DNA from: Iodobacter ciconiae
GTDB lineage: Bacteria > Pseudomonadota > Gammaproteobacteria > Burkholderiales > Chitinibacteraceae
Length of the DNA: 64,000 bases
NCBI RefSeq assembly: GCF_003952345.1
Contig: NZ_CP034433.1
Span: 3,813,378 to 3,877,377 of the forward strand
Reading direction: 5' to 3'
Below are positions 55,809-64,000 of this stretch, piece by piece. The notes beneath the pieces are model-generated. The model searched no databases and was not told where the DNA came from. It saw nothing but the letters and a program-made list of their open reading frames with translations. The position numbers and the translations under genes are program-made. How positions within the stretch are numbered: the first letter of the stretch is position 1; every line of letters begins with the position of its first letter.

Positions 55809-57635
55809 TCAGAATGAGGTGCGTGCGCTGAGGATAAAACTGCTGCGATCTCTTTGCAGGTTATATTCCCCGCCGCCTGTTTTGATGTATCTGAAGTCAA
55901 GCTGATGATTTTTCTGGAAAATGGCACCGATACCCAGAATAGATACATAACGCCCTTCGGAGAACTGTCCATCTTCAGAGTAGCCTGCCATGTCATAGGC
56001 CAGGGAAAGAGAAGGGCGAAAGATCCAGCTGCTGGTTTGCGGGTGATAGTCGTTTTCATATTTTAGCCGCCATCCCCAGGCATCCGGGGTAATAAAGCCC
56101 TCTAAGGCGCATGTGGTTTTCGGGCCGGAGCAGGCAGGGGCTACGGAGCTTGGGGCCATGCCAAACCCACTGCGCCCGTATCGTCTCTCATAGGTGCTGG
56201 GCAGATTGCCTACATGGCGGATGCCTATTTCACCTGCAAGTGTTGCATTGTTTCCCAGCAGAGGGGGTAAGGGTGTTCTTGCCCCGATGATCCACTGGCT
56301 AATTGGAAAATCATCGTAGCCCTGAGCGATGTAGCCGGCAGCGGTGCTGGCAAGGTGTTTTAAGGGGCCGATGCCAACCAGAAAGCCATTTAGAAAGTCT
56401 GTGCCATTCCATGGTAAAGGCTGATTGGGCCGGTAACTGTACTCAAGATAAAGGCCTGATCCGCCCATGAGCCGCTGGCTAAGATTGATGCCCCATAAAT
56501 GGCGGTGGGCCAGATAGGCTTGGCGGTATTCGCCCGCGATGCTGACGGGCTCTCCGTTTACCGGGTTAGTAAGAAAAGGCCCCGGTCCGGTCCGCAGGGC
56601 CTGAATAATTGCATTGCGACTGGTGTAATGAGCGTAAAACACGCCGAGTGTGGATGTTTCTGTAGGTTTGTAAGTCACACTGACGCCAAATTGTTCCTCA
56701 TTCGGAATAAGGTCTGTTGTTCGCGCAATGTAGTCCAGCGGGTTGACGCTTGATTGCTGGTCATTGGTGGAGATGGCCTTGCGGTTGATTACGCCGAGCA
56801 TCGCCCCGTTTAAGGTTAATTTATTGCAGCCTGCCTGCGCATAATCATTGCTGGAATAAAAGGTGCCACAGCCGGGATAGGCATTGGGGAGAAAATCAAA
56901 CTGGTAGTAGGCGTCCAGAGAAAGCTGTTCATCCATTTTTAGCCTGGCATAGAGCGCAGGAACAGGAATACTCATTGTTTCCGGCTGAGGGTTTCCACGG
57001 CGAAGGCTTGCAAAATCAAGGGCATTGACCTGCTGTATTCCCCCCAGAATTGTTGTGGGGGTGCGCCAGGGAATAACTTGTTGCCCTGCACGCAGCTCTA
57101 GTGATTTTTGCATTACGGTAAAGTGGCCGTACAGGTAGGCATCGTGGAGCAGGGCTCCGCTAAACTGGCTGAGCGGTGCAAACCCGGAGTCATTTAAAGC
57201 ACTGGCCTTGTAGTTATTGCTTACATTTCCATGAGGGACAGCGTGATTTAACGGGGCATGGTCGTACCACGCTTTAGCGCTGATTAACATCCCATAGTCA
57301 CCCGCTGACAGTTTAGCTTGCAGATAAGCGTCTAATACCTGGGAGATCATATCGCCCCGCTCATAGTTTAGATCTCCATCATCATGAGTGGACATCCCTC
57401 TGCCGTTGGTGAGTAAAGCATCAGGGCTCTCTGCTCTGATAACGGTACTGATCCCTAATGCCCCTTTCCATTCAATTTTAGCTTCTTTTAAGTCAAGTTC
57501 GATTCCCTCGCCCAGAGCAGGGCGGACATTTCCAAAAACAAGCTCGCCTGCCTGGGCTGCACCCGGGGAAAAAATCAGGACGTTATATAAAAGGATAGCA
57601 AGGCATCTATGGCTGCCGATTTGTTTTAGTTTCAT
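55809..57635 (-). CDS. DUF1302-family outer-membrane protein
   Basis: 608 residues with a signal peptide (ending at AAQAGE). The mature part is rich in alternating beta strands and ends in Phe (SFILSARTSF), as outer-membrane barrels do. Motifs of the DUF1302 family include the SGSL-type start replaced by VRPALGEGIELD, VRAGQQVIPWRTP, and CGTFYSSNDYAQAGC. It lies between hutC and hutI and may be part of the hut regulon as an uptake or envelope component, but no histidine transporter is present in the cluster. Family known, function not. Confidence 0.85.
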   Translation of the reverse strand: MKLKQIGSHRCLAILLYNVLIFSPGAAQAGELVFGNVRPALGEGIELDLKEAKIEWKGALGISTVIRAESPDALLTNGRGMSTHDDGDLNYERGDMISQVLDAYLQAKLSAGDYGMLISAKAWYDHAPLNHAVPHGNVSNNYKASALNDSGFAPLSQFSGALLHDAYLYGHFTVMQKSLELRAGQQVIPWRTPTTILGGIQQVNALDFASLRRGNPQPETMSIPVPALYARLKMDEQLSLDAYYQFDFLPNAYPGCGTFYSSNDYAQAGCNKLTLNGAMLGVINRKAISTNDQQSSVNPLDYIARTTDLIPNEEQFGVSVTYKPTETSTLGVFYAHYTSRNAIIQALRTGPGPFLTNPVNGEPVSIAGEYRQAYLAHRHLWGINLSQRLMGGSGLYLEYSYRPNQPLPWNGTDFLNGFLVGIGPLKHLASTAAGYIAQGYDDFPISQWIIGARTPLPPLLGNNATLAGEIGIRHVGNLPSTYERRYGRSGFGMAPSSVAPACSGPKTTCALEGFITPDAWGWRLKYENDYHPQTSSWIFRPSLSLAYDMAGYSEDGQFSEGRYVSILGIGAIFQKNHQLDFRYIKTGGGEYNLQRDRSSFILSARTSF

Positions 57636-58042
57636 CGCTATTTTTCCTTCAGTATTTAGCCATTTTCTGGTTGAAGGAGAATATCAGCAGCCGGTAAGTT
57701 AATTCTTCCTGGCATCGGGCTGTTGGCCATTTCTTTGGTATTTAGGGCTGTACTTGAGATTCACCGGTGAGGGCCGCAGCTTACTGGCTGGCATGCACAT
57801 GAAATAGCTGTTAACACCGGCCTAACAACACCGGTATAGCTTATTTATGTCTGAGGGCAAGGAGGATGGGTTGCTGCCAGTTTATCGGCAGATTGTTAGA
57901 ATAAATCTGGTGAGCCAGGCATGAAGACGCTGCCTGGATTGGGCTGAACCGGGCCATTTTCTGTGCCTGGATAAAAGGCATATTTTTTTCTGCCCGCTTT
58001 TATTTCTAAATAACGGGTCTATTCAGGTTTTGCGCTACGTGT
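57636..58042. other. spacer between hutC and the DUF1302 gene
   Basis: About 400 bases; probable promoter of the DUF1302 gene. An inverted repeat CCAGGCA/TGCCTGG (57915-57937) is visible. I found no HutC-like palindrome in it and no gene. Confidence 0.35.
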
Positions 58043-58750
58043 TTACTTTTTTACCCGGGTTTGTGAGCGTAGCTTATAGCTGCCACCCGGGTGAAGCAGA
58101 CGGCTGAAGCTGACTAGATGCTTATTTGACCAGGTACGGCGCAGCACACGCAGACAGGGCTCGGTGGCTGTGATCTTGAGGAGGGCTTGCTCTGCTGCAT
58201 TGGGCAGAACGGCTTCGACCGTGTGCTCGATATCAGTCAGCGGGCAGTTTTTCATCAGGTAAGCGTTGGGTGTTTCAAGCGTGAAATCCTGCTGCAGATA
58301 ATCTGGCGCAAATGCAGGGTTGACATAGCGATCTTCAATCTGGATTGCCAGATCATTTTCAAAATGCACAATCAGCGAATGAAACAGCATCTCACCAGTT
58401 ACGAGCCCCAGCCAGAGCGCAATTTCGTCCTGGGCAGGCTCGGCGCTTAGTAACTGGACCGAAGCATGGTAGCGATGACCGCGGCAGGCAATTTCTTCGG
58501 CGATATTATTGATGTCCAGCAGGGGTGATTCGGCTTTGCGTTCTGCCACATAAGTGCCATCCCCTGCAAAGCGGATCAGTACGCCTTCGCTGGCTAAATC
58601 CCTGACTGCTTTGTTGACTGTCATTCTGGATACGCCAAATTGCAAAACCAGCTCGGCTTCGGTGGGGATTTTTGCTCCGGGCAGAAAACGGCGCTCGCGT
58701 ATGCCTTCCAGAATAAATTGACGGATGCGTAAATGAATAGGTTTGTTCAT
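58043..58750 (-). CDS. hutC: histidine utilisation repressor, GntR/UTRA family
   Basis: About 235 residues from ATG 58750 (MNKPIHLRIRQFI); a longer frame begins at 58813. The N-terminal winged helix is typical GntR (PGAKIPTEAELVLQFGVSRMTVNKAVRDLASEGVLIRFAGDGTYV), and the C-terminal UTRA domain would bind urocanate (IQIEDRYVNP, CLRVLRRTW). Gene content identifies it as HutC. It should repress hutI and itself through TGTATATACA-type operators; a partial site lies at 58885-58896. Confidence 0.93.
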   Translation of the reverse strand: MNKPIHLRIRQFILEGIRERRFLPGAKIPTEAELVLQFGVSRMTVNKAVRDLASEGVLIRFAGDGTYVAERKAESPLLDINNIAEEIACRGHRYHASVQLLSAEPAQDEIALWLGLVTGEMLFHSLIVHFENDLAIQIEDRYVNPAFAPDYLQQDFTLETPNAYLMKNCPLTDIEHTVEAVLPNAAEQALLKITATEPCLRVLRRTWSNKHLVSFSRLLHPGGSYKLRSQTRVKK

Positions 58751-58884
58751 GAGGGCATTGTAACGTGCCACGTACTTGTGCGTCATGGTGAAAGGAAAAA
58801 CATCAGATACCATATTTTTCTGAGTCAGAGCTCTGTATTAATTATCGTGGTTTGCGTTGAACAGATTTAAGTATTTATTTTGAT

Positions 58885-58896
58885 TTGTATATAAGG
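58885..58896. promoter_or_regulatory. possible HutC half-matching site before hutC
   Basis: TTGTATATAAGG shares nine consecutive bases with the operator before hutI but loses the right arm. It lies about 135 bases before the hutC start. It could mediate autoregulation; weak evidence. Confidence 0.35.
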
Positions 58897-59059
58897 AATA
58901 TTGAAGCAGTAGGTGCTTTGTAAATACAGTTTGGTTAATTTAAGATAAGGCGGCTTAAAATTAGCAGTGATAAATTAGTTAATAGCAAGTCGTTTAAGCT
59001 GGGAGGCGGGGTTGTTGCTTTTGAAGGTTAAATACATGGGGAGAAGTATTGCGGGGAAA

Positions 59060-59159
59060 GGGCCCTGGGCAGCTGGGCCCAGTTATTTTTTTACTGCCAA
59101 GGTGCAGTTGATCCGGAGATTCGTTTTTTGGGGAGGCATGGGCAGCGCTCTGCCCATGC
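59060..59159. repeat. two hairpins downstream of mscL
   Basis: GGGCCC at 59060-59065 pairs with 59075-59080, followed by a T-rich stretch; GCATGGGCAG (59136-59145) pairs perfectly with CTGCCCATGC (59150-59159), 23 bases after the mscL stop. Either may end mscL transcription, though neither has a minus-strand T-run. The remainder of 58814-59182 is AT-rich without genes. Confidence 0.5.
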
Positions 59160-59182
59160 TTTAATCTTTGCCGGATCAGTTT

Positions 59183-59608
59183 TTATTTTTTGAGCAAATC
59201 GCGGATTTCACGTAAGAGTTCAACATCTTCCGGTATGGCAGCAGGAGCTGCAGGTACAGCTGCTTCTTCACGTTTTAGATTGTTCAGGCCTTTTATGACC
59301 AGAAAAACGGCAAAAGCCACAATCACAAAACTGATCAGAACATTAATAAATATCCCGTAATTTAAGGTAACCGCGCCAGCCTTTTGTGCTGCGTCTAAAG
59401 TTGCATAAGGCGCAGGGGTTTTACCTTCGGATAATAAAAAATAAAGATTTGTGAAATCCACTTTGCCCATGATCATACCAATGGGGGGCATAATGATATC
59501 TTTTACCAGTGAATCAACGATTTTGCCAAAAGCTGCACCAATGATGATACCGACGGCTAAGTCAATTACATTTCCGCGCATTGCAAATTCTTTGAATTCT
59601 TTAAACAT
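59183..59608 (-). CDS. mscL: large-conductance mechanosensitive channel
   Basis: A 141-residue inner-membrane channel, pentameric, that opens on hypo-osmotic shock. The start at 59608 ([20 protein letters not shown]) has AGGGAT upstream; the track's longer form is not supported. TM1 ([22 protein letters not shown]), periplasmic loop, TM2 ([22 protein letters not shown]) and the C-terminal bundle helix ([15 protein letters not shown]) are all in place. Confidence 0.96.
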   Translation of the reverse strand: MFKEFKEFAMRGNVIDLAVGIIIGAAFGKIVDSLVKDIIMPPIGMIMGKVDFTNLYFLLSEGKTPAPYATLDAAQKAGAVTLNYGIFINVLISFVIVAFAVFLVIKGLNNLKREEAAVPAAPAAIPEDVELLREIRDLLKK

Positions 59609-59712
59609 GCGATATCCCTGTTGTTTAGTAGCTAACAATGTACAAACTCTCTTTGAAAAAATAAATGGTGCTTAGAAGGTAAATTAAACAGCAGTCCTGT
59701 AATACAAGTGAT

Positions 59713-60768
59713 TTAGCGTTTTGCTTTTGTTAAGTAACAGGTTACTTCTTCGCGGTCGTGGTAAAGATGGCGCGCGCGAATCTGGTAGCGGATACCAGCA
59801 CCACCGAGCGCGTCATCAATAATATCCAGGCAGCATTGTAATTCATTCCAACGTTTTTTCATTGGTAATTTAAAGTTAAAAATTGCCTGACGCGTGTGAC
59901 CCTTTACCAGCCAGTCTGAGATTAACGCTGCAATACGGGCCGGTTGCTCAACCATATCGCAAACCAGCCAGTCAACCGGGTTTTTCGGGCGATATCTGAA
60001 GCCATCTTCTCGTAGGTGTTTTACATTGGGGTGAATGGCCATACTGCCTTTCATTGGGCCGTTATCAATGGCAAAAATTTTGGTGCAGCCACGGTTTACC
60101 ATTTGCCAGGTCCAGCCGCCGGGGGCTGCACCTAAATCAACAGCGCTCATGCCGGGCTTAACCTGGGCAGATTCGGGTACCAGCATCATAAAGGCTTCGG
60201 CAAGCTTTAAGGTAGAGCGGCTTGGGGCGTCGGTTGGCAGGCGCAGGCGGGGGATGCCAAGCGGCCAGTTCACAGAAAAATCGGGCCGGGTAAAGCCAAT
60301 ATAAACACGTTCTAAAGTAGGGAAGAATAAGTGCAGACGTGCTTTGGCATTGGCTTGGTTAGCCAGGCCCTTTGCCGCGAGTTTTGCATCAAGCAGCGCG
60401 CCAAATTTACGGCTAAATGATGAGATTTCCTTACCGTCGTTGGTATCCGGATACTCGATCCAGACATCACGCCAGGGGCCCTTATGTGCTTCGTGTAAGT
60501 TATCTAGGGCGGTTAAAATGGGTGTAAGGCGGTCTTTAGGCGGCAAATCGAGGGCTTCGGCCACAAAAATAATCTGGCGGGGAAAAACCCAGTCGCCGCA
60601 TTCCAGTGTGCGGTAAAGCTTATCCCAATCGGCAGGGCGCTTAGGCAGGAAAATACAAAAACCTTGGCCTGTTTCCCATTTACCGGGAATGTCAGCTTTA
60701 AAGGCGAATTCGGCCTCCACATCGGTTTCGAAGCCGGGGCGGCAATAAAAAAGGATGGCATGTGTCAT
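59713..60768 (-). CDS. rlmM: 23S rRNA C2498 2'-O-ribose methyltransferase
   Basis: A 351-residue cytoplasmic enzyme. The N-terminal THUMP-like part begins THAILFYCRPGFETDVEAEF, characteristic of RlmM. The Rossmann methyltransferase domain has motif I AVDLGAAPGGWTWQM (about 215), DNGPMKGSM, LREDGFRY and the motif IV VDWLVCDMVEQP with the catalytic Asp, then FNFKLPMKKRW (catalytic Lys). Ends HDREEVTCYLTKAKR. Separated from mscL by about 100 bases. Confidence 0.96.
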   Translation of the reverse strand: MTHAILFYCRPGFETDVEAEFAFKADIPGKWETGQGFCIFLPKRPADWDKLYRTLECGDWVFPRQIIFVAEALDLPPKDRLTPILTALDNLHEAHKGPWRDVWIEYPDTNDGKEISSFSRKFGALLDAKLAAKGLANQANAKARLHLFFPTLERVYIGFTRPDFSVNWPLGIPRLRLPTDAPSRSTLKLAEAFMMLVPESAQVKPGMSAVDLGAAPGGWTWQMVNRGCTKIFAIDNGPMKGSMAIHPNVKHLREDGFRYRPKNPVDWLVCDMVEQPARIAALISDWLVKGHTRQAIFNFKLPMKKRWNELQCCLDIIDDALGGAGIRYQIRARHLYHDREEVTCYLTKAKR

Positions 60769-60798
60769 GAGCGTAAGGATACCAGAATACGAAGCGCT

Positions 60799-62343
60799 TT
60801 AGGCTTGTGTGGTTTCCTTGGCCGGGGGGGCAACCAGAGGGAAGCAGGCCGTAAAGCAGGTACCCTTTCCCTGTTCCGAATTGACAACCAGTGTGCCCCC
60901 AAGAGTTTGCGTCACCAGATTAAATACGACATTGAGCCCTAGACCACTGCCTCCGCTGCCTCTTTTGGTGGTGAAAAAGGGGTCAAAAATTTTATTCAAG
61001 TGCTCGCTTGGAATGCCCATGCCATTGTCTTCAAAGCGCATGGTAACGTTGTTTTCCAGTTTTGTAGCCTGTAGCAGGATCAGTCCTTCCTGCCCTTCGA
61101 TAAAGGCGTGAGCTAGGGCATTGGTCAGAAAATTTGTAATAATTTGAGAAATAGCACCAGGATAGCCATCCAGATTTATTTTTTCGACACAGCTGGTTTC
61201 AATGCGGATAGCGGTGCGCTTGAGTGTCGGCTTTAAACTCATAATGACTTCATCGATATATTCACCCAGCTCAAAGGTGCGTCTTGCCTCGGATGTTTGG
61301 TCTACTGCCACCTGCTTGAAGCTTTGTATCAACTGTGCGGCGCGTTCGGCATTCGCCAGAATAAGACGGCTGGATTCGATGGCCATTTCGGAATAATTCA
61401 GTACTTCCGATTTTTTGATCGCACCAGCATCCAGGTTAATTTTAAAGGCCTGAGTATCTTCGAATAAAACTGATGCACTGGTTAGAATAACCCCGACTGG
61501 CGTGTTTACTTCATGGGCAACGCCGGCGACAAGGCCTCCCAAAGAGGCCATTTTCTCTGCCTGGACTAAATTATTTTTGGTTTCATTCAGCTGCTGATAT
61601 GCGCTTTCGGTGAGGTCTCTGGTTAAACGCATGGCAAGCTCGGCAGCTTTGCGGCTTTCCAAATCGTCGCATAACCTGTGGGTAATGCTGTGCACTGCAT
61701 CGGCTACATCGGCAAATTCATCTTTTGTGTGGTGAGCCAGTTTGATGTCATTGAAATCGAAGTCTTTGGCATCGGCGGCATGGATGAGTGCTTCCCTGAG
61801 TTGCCCGAGTGGGCGAATTACAACCAGTTGCAAGCTGTGTGAAAGAGCCATAAAGAGTAGTAAATCAAGAAGTACGACCTCGATAATTTTGGCGATAACA
61901 ACCTGCCTTAAGCGGGCAGCAATTTTTTCCCGTGAAAAAACATAGACCACCTTACCCATGGGTTTGGAGACTTCGTTGGCCGGGTAGTAAATAGGGAATG
62001 TCTGGGCATTAGGTGGTTCAACGCCTTTGGACACGGAGGTCATTTTGCCGTGTTCATTGGCTCGTCCATCAACCTGTTCTTCATTATTGTAAACCAGCAG
62101 AAGGGCCAGATCGGCAGATTGCATTTCAGCCTCAACAACCAGGCCAAGCTGGGTGCTGTCGAAATTCCAGAGTATGCCGGGCAAAACAGTTTGCAAGCGT
62201 TTTTGCAGCGCCATGGCAGAGAGGTGCATATTGTTTTCCAGCTCTTGTTGTGTTTGCCAATAAGAGATCACGCCTGATGTCGCTAAAAATAGCGTCACGA
62301 TGGCGAGGAAAATAATATTCAGGCGGAAGCGGATGCTGTGCAT
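60799..62343 (-). CDS. sensor histidine kinase with HAMP domain
   Basis: A 514-residue inner-membrane sensor. Two membrane helices (about 10-30 and 155-180) enclose a periplasmic domain of about 125 residues; HAMP follows (about 180-240), a coiled coil, then the H-box GGLVAGVAHEVNTPVG (His about 278) and the ATPase core: N-box NFLTNALAHAF, G1 FEDNGMGIP, F-box FDPFFTTKRG, G2 GSGLGLNVV. Asn after the H-box Glu marks a HWE-independent, NtrB-like class. No response regulator gene is adjacent, so it is an orphan here. The signal is unknown. Confidence 0.92.
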   Translation of the reverse strand: MHSIRFRLNIIFLAIVTLFLATSGVISYWQTQQELENNMHLSAMALQKRLQTVLPGILWNFDSTQLGLVVEAEMQSADLALLLVYNNEEQVDGRANEHGKMTSVSKGVEPPNAQTFPIYYPANEVSKPMGKVVYVFSREKIAARLRQVVIAKIIEVVLLDLLLFMALSHSLQLVVIRPLGQLREALIHAADAKDFDFNDIKLAHHTKDEFADVADAVHSITHRLCDDLESRKAAELAMRLTRDLTESAYQQLNETKNNLVQAEKMASLGGLVAGVAHEVNTPVGVILTSASVLFEDTQAFKINLDAGAIKKSEVLNYSEMAIESSRLILANAERAAQLIQSFKQVAVDQTSEARRTFELGEYIDEVIMSLKPTLKRTAIRIETSCVEKINLDGYPGAISQIITNFLTNALAHAFIEGQEGLILLQATKLENNVTMRFEDNGMGIPSEHLNKIFDPFFTTKRGSGGSGLGLNVVFNLVTQTLGGTLVVNSEQGKGTCFTACFPLVAPPAKETTQA

Positions 62344-62470
62344 GTGTTTTTGGCTATGTATGTTTGTTTAACCATAGCCTGTAATGCAAATAAAGGGCAA
62401 GTTAAGTCATGTAGCCGTTAGGCATGGAATGCTGCCGGATCAGGCTTGTGTAAACTGAACTGAATGGATC

Positions 62471-63136
62471 TTAATTTTTGCGCGTAAGATAAAACGCATC
62501 GTCAAAAGTACTTACCCATTGTGGCCGCCAAATCACCAGCAAAGACATATAAATGCCGCTGCTAAAACCTTCGGGCCAGCCCATGAGAAAGTAGTAGGGG
62601 AGTTGCTCGCTGACTAAAAAATCCAGCGAATACGCACCGCTTGCTGCCAGCAGGCTGCAGGTCAGTATTCCCACCAACCACATCGTGAGTGTGCTGGCGG
62701 CAAAGCAATTTACAAAAATATAAATGAAGTAATTTGCCGGTAAAGCACGCTGTGCCCAGGTGAATAAGTACTGGGTGAGCGTTACGGGTATAAAGGCCAC
62801 AATTAGCCATGCTAGGCCAAAGCTATGCCATTGGGCATGGCCGTAGACGGTATCGGCAGCGAGTACGGCGGTAAGGCCTAGCAGCGCCTTATCCCGCCCG
62901 GCAATCATGGTGAGCGCGCTTGCGCCAAGCAGGTGAAATGACAAGCCGGGTTGAATGCTGGCTCTCATTTGCCAGAACCCCAGAACAAAAACACTTGCAC
63001 CAAACCAGCCGGTGAGGCGTTCCTGGGAGAGGGAAAACCAAGGAATGCGTGCGGCAGCATGCAATATCAGCAGGCTACTGAGTAAAGTAGTGCTCAGCAG
63101 CAGCCAGTTTGCAAATGGTGCGGCAACAAGGTTCAT
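62471..63136 (-). CDS. CbiM-like energy-coupling factor membrane protein
   Basis: About 221 residues from ATG 63136, which overlaps the upstream hydrolase stop by four bases (ATGA). Six or seven hydrophobic helices. The FHLLGASALTMIAGRDKALLG and AADTVYGHAQWHSFGLAWLIVAFIP segments match the CbiM-like/COG3235 predicted permease family related to cobalt/nickel ECF S-components. The N-terminal His-rich metal motif of true CbiM is absent, so the substrate is open. No ATPase genes are nearby. Confidence 0.8.
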   Translation of the reverse strand: MNLVAAPFANWLLLSTTLLSSLLILHAAARIPWFSLSQERLTGWFGASVFVLGFWQMRASIQPGLSFHLLGASALTMIAGRDKALLGLTAVLAADTVYGHAQWHSFGLAWLIVAFIPVTLTQYLFTWAQRALPANYFIYIFVNCFAASTLTMWLVGILTCSLLAASGAYSLDFLVSEQLPYYFLMGWPEGFSSGIYMSLLVIWRPQWVSTFDDAFYLTRKN

Positions 63137-63822
63137 CTGGTTTGCCATTCTTTGTTGACCCAATCGCTCAGCTGGGTGAGTTTGCCGTGAAAATAATGAC
63201 CGACACCGGGGAAGATCACGACGGGCAGCGACTGCGGTCTGGCCCAGTTCAGTACGGTTTCAAGGCTGATGACTTCGTCCTCTTCGCCGTGAATTAAAAG
63301 AGTTTTGCCGACTGGCACTGTGGGGAAGTTATGGCGGCTGACCGCAGGGCCGATCAGAATCAGGCCTTCTACCTCATCGCTGCCAATACGCTGGCAAAGC
63401 TGGCTTTGCACAAAAGTGCCAAAGGAAAAACCTGCCAGCGTAAGCCGGCTAAGCATTGGGTGCTCGTTTCTGGCAAAGGCGAGCACCGCTGCCATATCGT
63501 CAACTTCGCCGACCCCATTTTCAAAAGTGCCCGCAGAGTTGCCTACACCACGCAAATTGGGGCAATAGGCCACATAGCCCAGGCGGCTAAGCGTTTTGGC
63601 AAGGGTGTGTACAATTTTATTGCTGAATGTGCCGCCTTCGGTGGGATTGGGATGGGCAACTAGCACAATGCCAATTGTTGTTTCCAGAGCAGAAGAGAGC
63701 CTCAGGCATTCCAATGAGCCCACCGGGCCGCTGATTTCAATAAGTTCAAAAGAAGGGGCTTTGCGAGATGTGCTCATGGGCTGCTGTTTGCCAGATGGAT
63801 GAGTTTGAAAAGTGCGGGTCAT
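63133..63822 (-). CDS. alpha/beta hydrolase (COG2945-type)
   Basis: About 229 residues; the ATG at 63822 is taken, with 63777 as an alternative. Alpha/beta-hydrolase features: oxyanion-loop LVAHPNPTEGGTFSNKI, nucleophile elbow LAGFSFGTFVQ (Ser in GFSFG), acid in LLIHGEEDEVI and His in PGVGHYFHGKL. The COG2945 group is poorly characterised. It is translationally coupled to the CbiM-like gene downstream. Confidence 0.88.
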   Translation of the reverse strand: MTRTFQTHPSGKQQPMSTSRKAPSFELIEISGPVGSLECLRLSSALETTIGIVLVAHPNPTEGGTFSNKIVHTLAKTLSRLGYVAYCPNLRGVGNSAGTFENGVGEVDDMAAVLAFARNEHPMLSRLTLAGFSFGTFVQSQLCQRIGSDEVEGLILIGPAVSRHNFPTVPVGKTLLIHGEEDEVISLETVLNWARPQSLPVVIFPGVGHYFHGKLTQLSDWVNKEWQTR

Positions 63823-63865
63823 CAACCTGATTACCCTTGAGTCATTATGCTTTTGAAAGTGTTGT

Positions 63866-64000
63866 TTAAATTTTTAAACGCTCAACAATGCGGCCGTTGA
63901 CGATATGCTCATCGATAATCTCGTCGATATCACTTTTATCGATATAGGTATACCAGATGGCTTCGGGGTAAACGACGAGCACCGGGCCTTCTTCGCATCG
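63866..64000 (-). CDS. 2Fe-2S ferredoxin/thioredoxin-like protein (3' end only)
   Basis: The minus strand is open from the window edge to TAA at 63866-63868 and encodes about 44 residues: PVLVVYPEAIWYTYID, then DIDEIIDEHIVNGRIVERL. This ending is characteristic of small thioredoxin-like [2Fe-2S] ferredoxins (NuoE-like). The cluster ligands lie outside the window except a leading RCEEGP that probably contains the last Cys. Confidence 0.8.
   Translation of the reverse strand, partial: RCEEGPVLVVYPEAIWYTYIDKSDIDEIIDEHIVNGRIVERLKI

Overview
The window looks like the chromosome of a mesophilic betaproteobacterium of the Neisseriales (Chromobacteriaceae/Chitinibacteraceae type, Iodobacter-like). 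I infer this from the protein flavour of the housekeeping genes (hut cluster, glmS, rlmM, mscL, tas, many chemoreceptors); it was not computed. Core genes have moderate GC, and the accessory blocks are clearly AT-richer. There is no rRNA operon and no CRISPR array. One tRNA was seen (tRNA-Ser, anticodon GCT).

Layout. 1-11.4 kb is a decayed accessory zone. It holds the 3' end of an HNH-type gene, a broken GspF-like gene, a secreted hypothetical protein, tRNA-Ser, an IS21 istB scrap, an orphan type VI secretion trio (VgrG spike, papain-like effector, lipoprotein immunity candidate) and two small membrane or coiled-coil genes. It ends in a deletion scar of a P2-like prophage (portal gpQ tail joined to late-control gpD tail), a toxin-antitoxin pair whose toxin is frameshifted, and an IS3-family element. 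11.7-23.6 kb is ordinary chromosome: a CBS/nucleotidyltransferase plus exonuclease pair, a methyltransferase, two chemoreceptors, a 2-Cys peroxiredoxin, Tas aldo/keto reductase, a TraB-like protein and a DsbA/DsbB-like pair.

23.9-39.9 kb is a second, AT-rich island lying directly downstream of glmS, the classic Tn7 attachment position. It carries a decayed antitoxin-like gene, an HsdR-N-type nuclease, an IS3-family element, a stand-alone TniQ protein, and a two-gene operon. That operon encodes a 1666-residue NERD nuclease / double kinase-like / superfamily 1 helicase fusion and a winged-helix partner. The island ends with a pile of nested IS fragments and a possible HEPN protein. The NERD-kinase-helicase operon is the best candidate for an undescribed, probably anti-phage or anti-plasmid, system.

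40-64 kb is core chromosome: glmS, an Lrp-type regulator, envelope proteins (DUF4349 lipoprotein, M48 protease), and a signalling cluster (CHASE2 cyclase plus HD-type protein, divergent from FecR and OmpA-like genes). A complete histidine utilisation locus follows (hutH, hutU, hutG, hutI, a DUF1302 outer-membrane protein and the repressor hutC), with HutC-like operators before hutI and hutC. Then come mscL, rlmM, a sensor kinase, a CbiM-like membrane protein, an alpha/beta hydrolase and the 3' end of a ferredoxin-like gene. Several intergenic palindromes and tandem repeats look like dispersed repeat families.
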